Shown: positions 26,764-35,539 of the stretch, one piece after another
Layout: each line of letters starts with the position of its first letter
Position numbering within the stretch: the first letter of the stretch is position 1
Source of the DNA: Gammaproteobacteria bacterium
GTDB taxonomy: Bacteria > Pseudomonadota > Gammaproteobacteria > Pseudomonadales > Azotimanducaceae
Reading direction: 5' to 3'
Length of the DNA stretch: 64,000 nt
Assembly (NCBI GenBank): GCA_009841615.1
Contig: VXLL01000014.1
Coordinates: 124,001-188,000, forward strand
Translations under genes and position numbers: made by a program
The notes under the pieces: model-generated
What the model saw: only the letters and a program-made list of their open reading frames with translations
Databases searched by the model: none
What the model was told of the DNA's origin: nothing

Positions 26764-29700
26764 TCATGGAGAAGACTCTTCGTTTTCTGCGGTATCGGAC
26801 ACTGGAGTCCACCGAATGGCATCGGCAAAAACCATAACTTCTTTGTGTCCGGCTGAAGCACTTACTAACACTTCGATGTCGGTGGAACTGAGCTCAAACA
26901 CTCCGACCGCGTTCCAACCAACGTTGGCGTTTGCAATGTCAAATTTTTCATCCCAATCTGTGTGCCCATCCCTTATTGTTAAGGTGTAGTGTTCTTCGGG
27001 TGCATTTGAGTTAGCTGGACGGGTGTGATACCAATCGATATCGGAAGACTTTACAATGGCAACATTCGTTGGACGAAAAGCTTCGCGAGATACATAGTAC
27101 TCCAAGTTCCATCGTCCATCTTGAGGAAGATTGACTTTGAATCGAGCAGCAGATTTTTGGGCCCCCGCAGCAATGATTGCAAAGGTCCGAAGATAGCTAC
27201 CAAAACTTGACGGATCAAACTCTCGATGCCACTCATTCAAGCCAAGAAAATCTGGACCAACCGGCAGTCCCGTTATATATACCGTGTTAGTGTTAGATGA
27301 TTTAGAGGGACTACTGTTTTGAACGAAGTTTCCTGTATTCCTATCTAGCTTAACGATGCTAAAATTGGGGTCAAGATCATCGACGACAATCGCCTCTGTC
27401 TCTGGAGGTCGCCAATCGACATTTGCGACAAATGGAAGTGGTGGACTCGTCACATCGGTATGTTCGAAATTTTTCAGTATTTGGACTTCGATTGCATCTC
27501 GGTTGTATGCGAGGAATGGATCGATCCAAAGCCCCGTTAAGGGGGTCGCTGAGCGCAGGGCAAATCTCTTTGCATGATGACCGGCGATAAGGATCGGGTT
27601 TGAATGTGAGATGTTGTCTTCAAGCCAAAAAATGTATTTGTCGCTCGTGGTTGTCCAAAGTACACGAACTAATCCAGGCACTGGTTCAGAGTTGTAGACT
27701 ACAAACGTCGTTTGATATTGGGTTTCATCGAGCTCTGGCAAATCAAGTTTCGAAACGGCAGCCGGTTCAACAAGAAAACCTGGTAAGCTTGTGTCTTCAA
27801 GTGCCGATTGTACCCATTCGTCGAAGTCTAAGCCGACTTCGGAAGCTACGCCTAGGAAATCTGCTACAGTGATACTTTGCCCACGATACTGGGTCAATAG
27901 TTGATCTAAAAACTTCCCAATCAGTTCTTCGCCGTAGAAACTGATCATAGACTTGGCGAGGGCGTGTCCTCTAGTCAACAGAACTCGATAAGACTCGATC
28001 GGATTACCGGCGTAATCCACGTCGAATAGCGCGAGCCGATCCATCGCGTTCCATGTCGACGGTATACCTGCAATATTCTTTCGTCTGTGAATAGGGGACA
28101 ATGCTTGTACAGGGTAGGGGTCTATCTTCGCTCGACCAATAGCAAGATAGGGTAATTCCTTACCAAATTCCTGTAGAGAGGTGATCGACAAACTCTCCAT
28201 TTGCGTGATTAGTTGGTTCGATAATCGTTCCAATAAAAACTGCAACGCTGTCGCGCCTCTCTGGGTAACAGATATTTGATGCGAAACAAAGTTTCGGTCA
28301 AAACCAACAAACGGGCTACCGCCTTGCATGTCATTCCCGAAATATCTCAGAAGCTCATTAAACACTAGTGCTTCCTGTTCTTCCTTCGACATCCCGTTAA
28401 ATCCGCGTATTCGGGCAATGACATTTTCAAATCGTACTTGTGGGAAATTTGATTCTCGAATTAGCATCATTCCTGGAGGTTGTAGTACCGTATCCATGCG
28501 CCAGCCTCCTCCATATATCCGTAAGTTGCTCGGAACTTCGACAACATAAAACACTTCATAGGGATAAACCAAAGATGTCCTGCTAGCGTTTTTAATTCGT
28601 TCCGCAACCCATTCCAGCACTCGATCGCTAAATGGTGCTAGAGCCTCTAAGTTTTGAAGGTGATTTTTGTTGAACAGCACCTCAAATTCCACACCTTCAA
28701 TAGTTGTGACTCGCTGGTCGAACTTGCTAGCCACTAGAGCGAGTTCTGGGACCGGCGCTCCACTCCTAAACCGGAATTTATTTCGTTGTTCGTGTTCTAA
28801 GACTGTGCGCTTACCCACAGTCGCTACTTGCCAAGATTTGGGTACGGTGACTGTTAGGTCGGTCGTGAACAAATCTCGAGGTCGCGACTCCAAATCGTCT
28901 CGATCTGTTATTGTTCCGGAAATCGGATACCACGCCACGCTCGGCATGAGGGCAATAAAGTCTTTGTGAAATATAGAGTTTTGTAAACCTAATTGTCGAA
29001 CGGGGACATCTGAGAGTGTTTGTAAGTCTCGTGCTTGATCCAGATATGCGAAACGGTCATTTGGTTTTCCTTCGGCCTGCACTCGAATTTCATGTGAGAA
29101 GTCCGGTAACAAGTCTGAAGACAGTTCCAATATCCCGCGTTCAAAACTGAAATTTTTGGTCTGTATACCGTCTATGTAAACATTCGGATGTTTGTACCCT
29201 GGATTTAAGGAGAGTACCACCGAATCAGCACCAGTCTTGCTAGGTGGATGAACGGTTAGTATGACATCCAAAATAATTTTGCGACCGGGTAGGAGCTCAA
29301 CCACCCCCGTTAAGTGTTGAATATCAGGGAATGAGGCCGGACTATGCCGACGGTGTTCGTTTACCCATTCCTCTTTAAGGTTTTCGGTACGATGCACCGC
29401 GCCGATCAATACAAACAATAAGATGAACGCGACACCTATAGCCGATGCGCCCGATACTACAGTAAGTAGTCGTCCAGGCTTGCTCCTTGTCAGGACACTT
29501 GCCGCGAATAAAAATAGCGCACTCGAAACAAGCAACACTACAAGCTTGTTCCCGATCATTGCTGGAGTAACAAAAACTGGTGCGAGATCTGAAGTTACCA
29601 AAGTAGTACTAGGAAACTGGGATAGGCTTTCTTGAAATCTCACTGGAATCTGAGTATCTATCCAAAATAACGCAAGGAGTACACCAAGCGCAATGGCCGC

Positions 29701-30276
29701 AATCAGAAGTCGAATTCGTACCAGAGCTACGAGGCACGCGACTAAAGCACTGTAGAAAATTAGATTTGGAATTAAGTTCCATGCGACAAGTGACATTACC
29801 GACACTGGTTTTATGCCCAATCGGAAACGAGTTTCAGACAGTATGGAAACTATCTCATTTCCGGCTGTGACAAGCAGTAGCACGACTAAGCAGGGAATCA
29901 TTACAAGTAGCAGTATTCCAGCAATGCGTCCAAAGGTGATTTCTAATTTGGAAGCACTTAGCGAATCTAAGACATCAGAAAAACGACTGTGAATGGCGCG
30001 TTCGCGAATGTCAAAAGCTAGTAGAATGATTGCTATTGAGAATATTGAGACAAAGCCGTTTACATATGTCAAAATTGTGTACTGTGCGGTCACTTGGTCT
30101 TCAAAAAGATAACTCGGTAGAAAGGAGGAGATCCAATCGGCGTAATCCCACGCGTTTATATACCACAAGGTACAAAAAATAAGCGTAACTGCAATGAACA
30201 ACCAAGTCCGTACCAGACGACAGCATGAACGCAACTCAGCAAGTGCAACAATCCAAAGCGTTCGTATGTTCAACAT
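26764..30276 (-). CDS. ABC-2 permease fused to an M1-aminopeptidase-like domain (zinc motif lost), copy 2
   Basis: A 1170-residue paralogue of the 22015-25647 product with the same plan. It has about eight N-terminal membrane spans (1-295) with the loop FDIRERAIHSRFSDVLD and an extracytoplasmic M1-like region. This region has GGGWRM at 589-594 and NELLR at 640-644, where an active enzyme would have HEXXH. The C-terminal domain ends in VMVFADAIRWTP. The same histidine losses in both paralogues, in different residues (R/N and N/R), argue that the peptidase activity was abandoned before or during their divergence. The region is otherwise well conserved, so it probably has a binding or structural role. 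It is the first intact gene of the unit; the ATPase follows after 81 bases. Confidence 0.75.
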   Translation of the reverse strand: MLNIRTLWIVALAELRSCCRLVRTWLFIAVTLIFCTLWYINAWDYADWISSFLPSYLFEDQVTAQYTILTYVNGFVSIFSIAIILLAFDIRERAIHSRFSDVLDSLSASKLEITFGRIAGILLLVMIPCLVVLLLVTAGNEIVSILSETRFRLGIKPVSVMSLVAWNLIPNLIFYSALVACLVALVRIRLLIAAIALGVLLALFWIDTQIPVRFQESLSQFPSTTLVTSDLAPVFVTPAMIGNKLVVLLVSSALFLFAASVLTRSKPGRLLTVVSGASAIGVAFILLFVLIGAVHRTENLKEEWVNEHRRHSPASFPDIQHLTGVVELLPGRKIILDVILTVHPPSKTGADSVVLSLNPGYKHPNVYIDGIQTKNFSFERGILELSSDLLPDFSHEIRVQAEGKPNDRFAYLDQARDLQTLSDVPVRQLGLQNSIFHKDFIALMPSVAWYPISGTITDRDDLESRPRDLFTTDLTVTVPKSWQVATVGKRTVLEHEQRNKFRFRSGAPVPELALVASKFDQRVTTIEGVEFEVLFNKNHLQNLEALAPFSDRVLEWVAERIKNASRTSLVYPYEVFYVVEVPSNLRIYGGGWRMDTVLQPPGMMLIRESNFPQVRFENVIARIRGFNGMSKEEQEALVFNELLRYFGNDMQGGSPFVGFDRNFVSHQISVTQRGATALQFLLERLSNQLITQMESLSITSLQEFGKELPYLAIGRAKIDPYPVQALSPIHRRKNIAGIPSTWNAMDRLALFDVDYAGNPIESYRVLLTRGHALAKSMISFYGEELIGKFLDQLLTQYRGQSITVADFLGVASEVGLDFDEWVQSALEDTSLPGFLVEPAAVSKLDLPELDETQYQTTFVVYNSEPVPGLVRVLWTTTSDKYIFWLEDNISHSNPILIAGHHAKRFALRSATPLTGLWIDPFLAYNRDAIEVQILKNFEHTDVTSPPLPFVANVDWRPPETEAIVVDDLDPNFSIVKLDRNTGNFVQNSSPSKSSNTNTVYITGLPVGPDFLGLNEWHREFDPSSFGSYLRTFAIIAAGAQKSAARFKVNLPQDGRWNLEYYVSREAFRPTNVAIVKSSDIDWYHTRPANSNAPEEHYTLTIRDGHTDWDEKFDIANANVGWNAVGVFELSSTDIEVLVSASAGHKEVMVFADAIRWTPVSDTAENEESSP

Positions 30277-30304
30277 TAGATATTCATCTCCACACCACTA
30301 GCTT

Positions 30305-30514
30305 CAATCGATCAGGACTGGGGTCCAACGGATGGCATCCGAGTAGACAATGCCATCGGTACCACCAGCAAAGCCACTGACTAGATCGTAGACTGTATCC
30401 AAAGAGAGTTCGAATGTATTCATCGAGTTCCATCCAAAACGGGCACTTGCAAAAACAAACTGTTCGTTACATTGTGCGTACGAGCCTGTGGCTCGAACGC
30501 ATCTCTGGGTTAGC
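30305..30514 (-). pseudogene. C-terminal remnant of a third ABC-2/M1-like permease
   Basis: A frame of 69 codons with no start ends in YSDAIRWTPVLID and contains FGWNSMNTFELS. It aligns with the C-terminal end of the protein at 26764-30276 (VGWNAVGVFELS and VFADAIRWTP). An in-frame stop lies immediately upstream at 30515-30517, and nothing further of the ~1200-residue gene is visible. It sits just upstream of the first permease, so the unit once had a third permease copy, now deleted except for its tail. Confidence 0.75.
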
Positions 30515-30722
30515 TAGTGCCCAAATGGAATGAAGATTCACGGTGTGGTCTCTTAAATAGTGCTTAGAACGTATCGTTATTCTGATAATCGAGCGCGAAA
30601 AGGGAGGGGCACCGGGACGTGAGGATAGCGAAAGAGGAGATTGTGTACTGACATCCCGATGCTTTAGAGTATTGAGTCTTATACGTTAAGCAAGTATCGT
30701 GCCGAAATGTCGATTCGGTACA
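30515..30722. other. Intergenic region between permease remnant and YhhQ-family gene
   Basis: About 200 bases with no supported gene. The promoter of the ABC unit is likely here or inside the remnant. A purine-rich stretch (GAAAAGGGAGGGG) occurs near 30597 without an associated frame. Confidence 0.4.
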
Positions 30723-31529
30723 TCAGCCGCTTGTTTGTGGTTCGTCGGATCGCGGTGTCGTGTCGGGAGAACTACTAAATTCCTTCGAATAGACTTCTTC
30801 GTATTGTTCGAGACCTAGATATGGTCTTAAAAGCTTCACCGCTAAGTACGCGGGCCCTGTGTCTACTAACGCGACTAAGAGTTTGAATACATACCCCGAT
30901 GCGATTAGCACAATCAACTGTGTCCACACCGCTTTGTCTGGTTCCATTGGTAATCCGTTTTTCGAGAAAAAATGAGCTATCAATATCACGGCAACAGTAT
31001 CAATTAGTTGACTGACTACAGTCGAACCATTATTCCGTAACCAAAGGTGTTTACCCTTTGTGAGTCTCTTCCAAAAATGAAATAGATGGACATCGCAAAA
31101 TTGGGCGCACAGGTAGGCGACCATAGAGCCGCTAACGATTAGAAAGGCATTTTCCTGAATTTCGAAGAAGAGCGGCCTACGTCCCGCCGCGTCGATAGCG
31201 ACTTCAGAACTAGATCCAGGCAAAGCTCCACCGAGCCACAGGATAAAAACCACCCAGACATTCACCAAAAACCCGACCCAAACCATGTCAGCGGCACGTT
31301 TTCGACCGTACAGCTCGCTAATCAAGTCGGTACATAAAAATGTAATAGGATATGGTAGGACGCCAACGGCAAGTGTGACAGGGACGTTTAAACCAAAAAC
31401 AGTAAACGAGAGGTTTAAGAATCGGGTAATACCGATGATATTGAGCATCGCAAGCGAACCCAAAAAGATTCCCGATAGAACGAGAAAGACACGTTGGCGT
31501 CGTACTTGGTATATTTCTTCTTGCCGCAT
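30723..31529 (-). CDS. YhhQ/VUT-family transporter (queuosine-precursor transporter family)
   Basis: A 268-residue inner-membrane protein with about six to seven spans. Family segments are LAMLNIIGITRF, VLPYPITFLCTDLISELYG, AAYLCAQFCDVHLFHFWKRLT-type helix loops and NNGSTVVSQLIDT. E. coli YhhQ imports preQ0/preQ1. Residue-level specificity cannot be read from the sequence, and the family also includes putative vitamin transporters. It is the last gene of a tight three-gene set: four bases separate it from the SDR gene, which in turn overlaps the PTPS-like gene. Its genomic partner being a pterin-fold enzyme supports a pterin or deazapurine substrate. Confidence 0.85.
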   Translation of the reverse strand: MRQEEIYQVRRQRVFLVLSGIFLGSLAMLNIIGITRFLNLSFTVFGLNVPVTLAVGVLPYPITFLCTDLISELYGRKRAADMVWVGFLVNVWVVFILWLGGALPGSSSEVAIDAAGRRPLFFEIQENAFLIVSGSMVAYLCAQFCDVHLFHFWKRLTKGKHLWLRNNGSTVVSQLIDTVAVILIAHFFSKNGLPMEPDKAVWTQLIVLIASGYVFKLLVALVDTGPAYLAVKLLRPYLGLEQYEEVYSKEFSSSPDTTPRSDEPQTSG

Positions 31530-31533
31530 GAGA

Positions 31534-32235
31534 CTAGCTTTCCTTTTGTCCTAAATTTGCGTGGATCACGCTACCGTTAATGACCGGATTCTGTGTAGCC
31601 CAGAAAATAGTTTGAGCTATCTCCTCTGGTTGAATAAGGCGGTGAAACGTGGACAATTGTGCCACTTCTTCCAAATGCTCTTTAGGGATGCGCGTGCGTA
31701 ACATTTCGGTATCAGTGAATCCTGGGCAGATGCAACTCACATGCACCTCCCTTCCAGCGAGATCTTGGCACAAAGATCGCATCATACCGACCAAAGCATG
31801 TTTGGAGGCTACGTACGAAAAGACGTTTGCTACTGCTTTCTCTGCAAGCGTGGACCCAACTAGCACAATACTCGATCCCGCAGCCATATGTGGAATGAGA
31901 AGTCGATTAAGCGTGTTGGGGGCAAGGACGTTTACCTGCATAACTTCGTGCAAGATACCGTCTTCAGTATTAACAGCGGAGTCACTGTGCAGTTTCGCGG
32001 CATTGTGTATCAGATGGATTTCCGTGGGCTCGCCAAGATTTAATTGAGCCATCAACGTTCGTTTTAATTTTGTTGCAAGTATCGCTGAGGACAGGTCAAT
32101 CTTTACACTTGTTACTCGCGAGTCCGGACAAGGACGGCGTGAGAGATTAATTACTTCATACTGACGTTCGACAAACAGTTGTGCGGTTGCTAAACCAATT
32201 CCCGAACTCGCCCCTGTTATTACAGCGAGCGTCAT
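31534..32235 (-). CDS. Short-chain dehydrogenase/reductase
   Basis: A classical SDR of 233 residues. It has the dinucleotide-binding TGASSGIG at residues 7-14, NAAKLHSDS in the NAG position, a catalytic Ser in VLVGST, and YVASKHA with the catalytic Tyr and Lys. CPGFTDTEM follows. I place the start at 32235, where the ATG overlaps the stop of the PTPS-like gene (ATGA); a start three codons earlier would give a longer overlap without benefit. The tight coupling with a PTPS homologue suggests a sepiapterin-reductase-like or other pterin reductase, but SDR substrate cannot be deduced from sequence. Confidence 0.9.
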   Translation of the reverse strand: MTLAVITGASSGIGLATAQLFVERQYEVINLSRRPCPDSRVTSVKIDLSSAILATKLKRTLMAQLNLGEPTEIHLIHNAAKLHSDSAVNTEDGILHEVMQVNVLAPNTLNRLLIPHMAAGSSIVLVGSTLAEKAVANVFSYVASKHALVGMMRSLCQDLAGREVHVSCICPGFTDTEMLRTRIPKEHLEEVAQLSTFHRLIQPEEIAQTIFWATQNPVINGSVIHANLGQKES

Positions 32236-32729
32236 GGTATCCACGCAGCAGTTGCCGATTCGCTCGGACCGGACGACACTGATAGTTCAAAACGATCGAT
32301 GGACAATGATTGAAACTTTTGCTTTGAAGTCAGTTTCGTAACAAACCAGTTTGCGAGTTCTTCAACAGATACATTACGAACGTCTAACGTCTTCACATCG
32401 CGAGGTAAGAATTTCATTGTTTCATCCGCGAAGTCCACACAGACATAGTCTGTCTCGTGTCGAATCGAAAGGTGAGGCGAAAGTGCTGGTACCAATGTAG
32501 TTTCATCCAACGAATCACAAACGTTCTCGATCATCAGTTTCAACTCGTTGTAGTCGAAACATAGTCCGTTATCCGCGATCGTGCACAATGCTCGGGCTCG
32601 TACCGAATAGTTGTGCCCATGGAGGTTTTCGCGCTTTGTCGCTGAAAAAATCGTGAAGTGCGCGCACGAAAAATGATGTGCTTCCTTGTGGATTTCGAGC
32701 CAGACTTGTTTAGTGGGAGACTGCGGCAT
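32232..32729 (-). CDS. 6-pyruvoyl-tetrahydropterin synthase / QueD superfamily protein (PTPS-III-like motif)
   Basis: A 165-residue tunnelling-fold protein (COG0720). Zinc ligands are H24 (SCAHF) and H37/H39 in ENLHGHNY. In QueD and PTPS-I a catalytic Cys lies four residues before HGH. Here that position is Arg33 and a Glu (E34) lies three before, giving the ExxHGH pattern reported for PTPS-III enzymes, which make 6-hydroxymethyl-dihydropterin and can replace FolB in folate synthesis. The usual LDH motif reads LDE (74-76), a second departure. The conserved Glu in VSVEELANWF is present. It is first in an operon with an SDR and a YhhQ-family transporter. Queuosine, folate or biopterin-like pathways are all possible. 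Confidence 0.8.
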   Translation of the reverse strand: MPQSPTKQVWLEIHKEAHHFSCAHFTIFSATKRENLHGHNYSVRARALCTIADNGLCFDYNELKLMIENVCDSLDETTLVPALSPHLSIRHETDYVCVDFADETMKFLPRDVKTLDVRNVSVEELANWFVTKLTSKQKFQSLSIDRFELSVSSGPSESATAAWIP

Positions 32730-32998
32730 TACGTTCTACGAGCATTTTTTAAACGCTAGGCGTTGATAGTAAGAGAGTGTACTAGACTCCTAAGGTATAT
32801 ACAGTGGTGTATTTTTTGGTTTAACGAAGACATTACGTTCCCGTGTAACGCACTCTTCGCGTGTGTGAAGGTGTATTATGGCGAATGCTCAGGAACTATT
32901 CTCCAATGGAAAAGGTCAGTGTTTAATCAGCGGTACATATAGCAAGTGTATAGACGTATAATGGTAATTGCGGATTACCAGCACAATCGAACACAATC

Positions 32999-33889
32999 TT
33001 GACTGATCAAGACAATCACACTTATAGCGATGACTCCGAGGAGTACGTCGCGGGTCCCATCGAACACTTTCGGACGATCTTCATATCGGACACTCATTTA
33101 GGTACGAAAGGTTGCCAAGCCGAACGTTTACTGCAGTTCCTACAAACACGTAGTTGCGACCAACTATACCTTGTCGGCGACATCATCGATGGTTGGCAGC
33201 TCAAATCTAGCTCGTACTGGCCACAGACGCACACCAATGTCATTGTCGAAATATTAAACCAAATGGCGGCAGGTACAGAAGTAGTTTATGTTACAGGAAA
33301 CCACGATGAGTTCTTGCGTCGATACTCCACTTTTATGATAGGAAATCTCAAACTAGTTGACGACGTGGTTCATGAAACTGCTGACGGTCGCCGTTTGTTG
33401 GTTCTACACGGTGATCAGTTCGACGTAGTTACTTTACACCACAAGTGGGTTGCAAGATTGGGCGACATCGGTTATTCCATCCTCTTGGTAATTAATCGGT
33501 GGTTGAACTGGTGGCGTGAACGGTTTGGGTTTGGATATTGGTCTTTATCGGATTGGGCAAAGAAAAAGGTAAAGAATGCTGTTAATTCCGTGAGTAATTT
33601 TGAATCTGCGGTGGCTCGTGAATGCCGAATCAACAAACACGACGGAGTCGTCTGTGGGCACATACATCATGCTGAATACCGTCGTATCGAAGAAGTGGAT
33701 TACTATAACTGCGGCGATTGGGTCGAAAGCTGCACCGCGTTATTAGAAGACTACGATGGAACTATTACAGTTTTCAAAGATGTCGTTGAAGAAACTCCAA
33801 CAAAACCCCGTCGTGTGCGAAGGCGTCGAGCTAGGTTGATAAACGGGTCGCCGCGCCGCCGCGCCCGTAAAGCTAAAGAGAAGCTTTAG
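32999..33889 (+). CDS. LpxH-like UDP-2,3-diacylglucosamine diphosphatase family phosphoesterase
   Basis: A calcineurin-type metallophosphoesterase of the LpxH-like group (COG2908). Metal-ligand motifs are FISDTHLG (residues 29-36), YLVGDIIDGW, VTGNHDE, VLHGDQFD and VCGHIHHAEYR. It ends with a strongly basic tail (RRVRRRRAR and RRRARKAKEKL), unlike classical LpxH. The start is TTG at 32999; no ATG fits. Its stop codon is embedded in CTT TAG G, and the following glycosyltransferase frame begins within eight bases in the +1 frame. Members act in lipid A synthesis or as related phosphodiesterases. Whether this is the housekeeping LpxH cannot be decided here. Confidence 0.85.
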   Translation: MTDQDNHTYSDDSEEYVAGPIEHFRTIFISDTHLGTKGCQAERLLQFLQTRSCDQLYLVGDIIDGWQLKSSSYWPQTHTNVIVEILNQMAAGTEVVYVTGNHDEFLRRYSTFMIGNLKLVDDVVHETADGRRLLVLHGDQFDVVTLHHKWVARLGDIGYSILLVINRWLNWWRERFGFGYWSLSDWAKKKVKNAVNSVSNFESAVARECRINKHDGVVCGHIHHAEYRRIEEVDYYNCGDWVESCTALLEDYDGTITVFKDVVEETPTKPRRVRRRRARLINGSPRRRARKAKEKL

Positions 33890-33896
33890 GCGTTAC

Positions 33897-34907
33897 CTGC
33901 TGAACTTTCTCTTTGCTACGGACGCTTGGTATCCACAAACCAACGGCGTCGTAGTTTCCCTTGACTCGTTACGACAGGCACTTGTTCGCAAAGGGTTCGA
34001 CGTTCAAGTCGTGCATCCAGGTCTGTTTCCACGAAAACCGTTACCGAAATATCCTGAGATAAGGCTAGCCACAACTCCATGGCACCTAAGCGCACACGCG
34101 GATCTGTCCAGTGTAGACTTTGTGCACATTCCTACTGAGGGTACGCTAGGAATCACTGCGCGCTTGGTTTGTCAACGACGAAAGCTACAGTTTTCCACCG
34201 CAATGCACACTAAATTCGCAGAGTACGCGAAGATATTGGTGGGTGTGCCGGAATCTTTTGGATATCGTTACCTCCGTTGGTTTCATAAACCCGCAATTTC
34301 GACGATCGTACAATCACCGGGCCAAAGGGAAGAACTATTACAGCATGGTTTTGGAAACCTTGATGTTGTTGGTGGCGGAGTTGATGTCGCGAAATTTAAG
34401 CCCCTAGCACGCGTTGAGAGAGTGCTTCCTCGGCTATTGTTTGTTGGACGTGTTAGCAAAGAAAAAAACATCGAGGCATTTCTGAACCTTGAAATCGCGG
34501 CGACAAAGGTCGTAGTTGGTGATGGACCAGATCACGACAGGCTAGTGCGTCAATACCCCGATGTCGAGTTTAGAGGGTATCGTTTTGGTTCTGAATTAGT
34601 GAATGAATATGCACAAGCAGACTGTTTGGTGTTCACCTCAAAAACAGATACTTTCGGTCTGACTTCCTGTGAAGCCATGGCTTGTGGTACGCCGGTCGCA
34701 GCATATCCAGTGACCGGGCCGATCGATGTAGTTCGTGAGGGTGTTAGTGGATTTCTTAATGAGGAATTAGGTGTTGCTGTGCGGCAGTGCCTAACTCTTG
34801 ATCGCGATCTGGTTCGACAGGAAGCACTCCGGTTTTCTTGGGACGCGGTAGCAGATCGATTTCTTTCTGTTCATCAACGAGTCACTGACTCGCAATTTTC
34901 GCACTAG
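33897..34907 (+). CDS. GT4-family glycosyltransferase with a non-canonical start
   Basis: GT-B fold glycosyltransferase. The conserved N-terminus FATDAWYPQTNGVVVSLDSL is encoded from about 33906, followed by GLFPRKPLPKYPEIRL, VGRVSKEKNIEAFL, GDGPD and the donor-site EAMACGTPVAAYP. The first standard start in this frame is GTG at 34011, which would delete the N-terminal strand-loop. No ATG, GTG or TTG precedes it back to the in-frame stop upstream. The best candidate is CTG at 33897, with AGG six bases upstream. An alternative is +1 frameshifting from the phosphoesterase gene at CTT TAG (33884-33889), giving a fused protein. The two genes are likely cotranscribed and may act on the same glycolipid. 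Confidence 0.8.
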   Translation: MLNFLFATDAWYPQTNGVVVSLDSLRQALVRKGFDVQVVHPGLFPRKPLPKYPEIRLATTPWHLSAHADLSSVDFVHIPTEGTLGITARLVCQRRKLQFSTAMHTKFAEYAKILVGVPESFGYRYLRWFHKPAISTIVQSPGQREELLQHGFGNLDVVGGGVDVAKFKPLARVERVLPRLLFVGRVSKEKNIEAFLNLEIAATKVVVGDGPDHDRLVRQYPDVEFRGYRFGSELVNEYAQADCLVFTSKTDTFGLTSCEAMACGTPVAAYPVTGPIDVVREGVSGFLNEELGVAVRQCLTLDRDLVRQEALRFSWDAVADRFLSVHQRVTDSQFSH

Positions 34908-34911
34908 TGTA

Positions 34912-35427
34912 GTGGATCAAGAGCTGCGAGAACTTCACGCAAGTCTTGGGATTCCTGCGACATATCCTAAGACTACGAAGCTTGCTTGTTATAGTGCCCC
35001 AGCTGTTTTGGTTTCGATAGGTGACGATGTTTATGGTCGTCCACAACGGCTTGAACAACAGGCTGCGACTGCTTGGTTTGCGATGCGCGATCACGCCCAC
35101 TCCGATGGAATCACGCTTCAAGTTGTTTCAGCTTACCGCTCCGCGGAATATCAGGCTGAAGTTATTCAAAGATCACTGGATAAGGGAGACCAGATCGAAC
35201 AAATTCTTCAGAAGATTGCGGCCCCCGGCTTTAGCGAACATCAGAGTGGCCGCGCCCTAGATCTTACTTCTCCAGGTTTTGAAGCAGTCGAAGAAGAATT
35301 TGAAGAATCGAAGGCGTTCACTTGGCTAACAAAATATGCACGACAACACGGGTTTGAGTTATCTTATCCCCGAGACAATCCGTATGGAGTCATCTACGAA
35401 CCTTGGCATTGGTGTTACCGAAAATAG
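34912..35427 (+). CDS. VanY-type D-alanyl-D-alanine carboxypeptidase family protein
   Basis: A LAS-type zinc peptidase of 171 residues. It has SAYRSAEYQAEV, the zinc-binding PGFSEHQSGRALDL (His and Asp ligands) and the C-terminal EPWHW with the third ligand. GTG at 34912 lies four bases after the glycosyltransferase stop, so the two are probably cotranscribed. No signal peptide or membrane anchor is visible, which is odd for a wall-acting enzyme. Either the export signal is non-classical, or it acts on cytoplasmic peptides such as recycled muropeptides (an LdcA-like role). The latter is inference, prompted by ampD and ampG in the same window. Confidence 0.85.
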   Translation: MDQELRELHASLGIPATYPKTTKLACYSAPAVLVSIGDDVYGRPQRLEQQAATAWFAMRDHAHSDGITLQVVSAYRSAEYQAEVIQRSLDKGDQIEQILQKIAAPGFSEHQSGRALDLTSPGFEAVEEEFEESKAFTWLTKYARQHGFELSYPRDNPYGVIYEPWHWCYRK

Positions 35428-35539
35428 TTAACAGAGCGTTTTTTCATCCATTGATTAAACCGAAGAACCACAATATACAACCCTTTTCTTGTTCAGTCCT
35501 GTTTTGTGGGGTATGTGGATAATGCACGCAGCAAATCCC

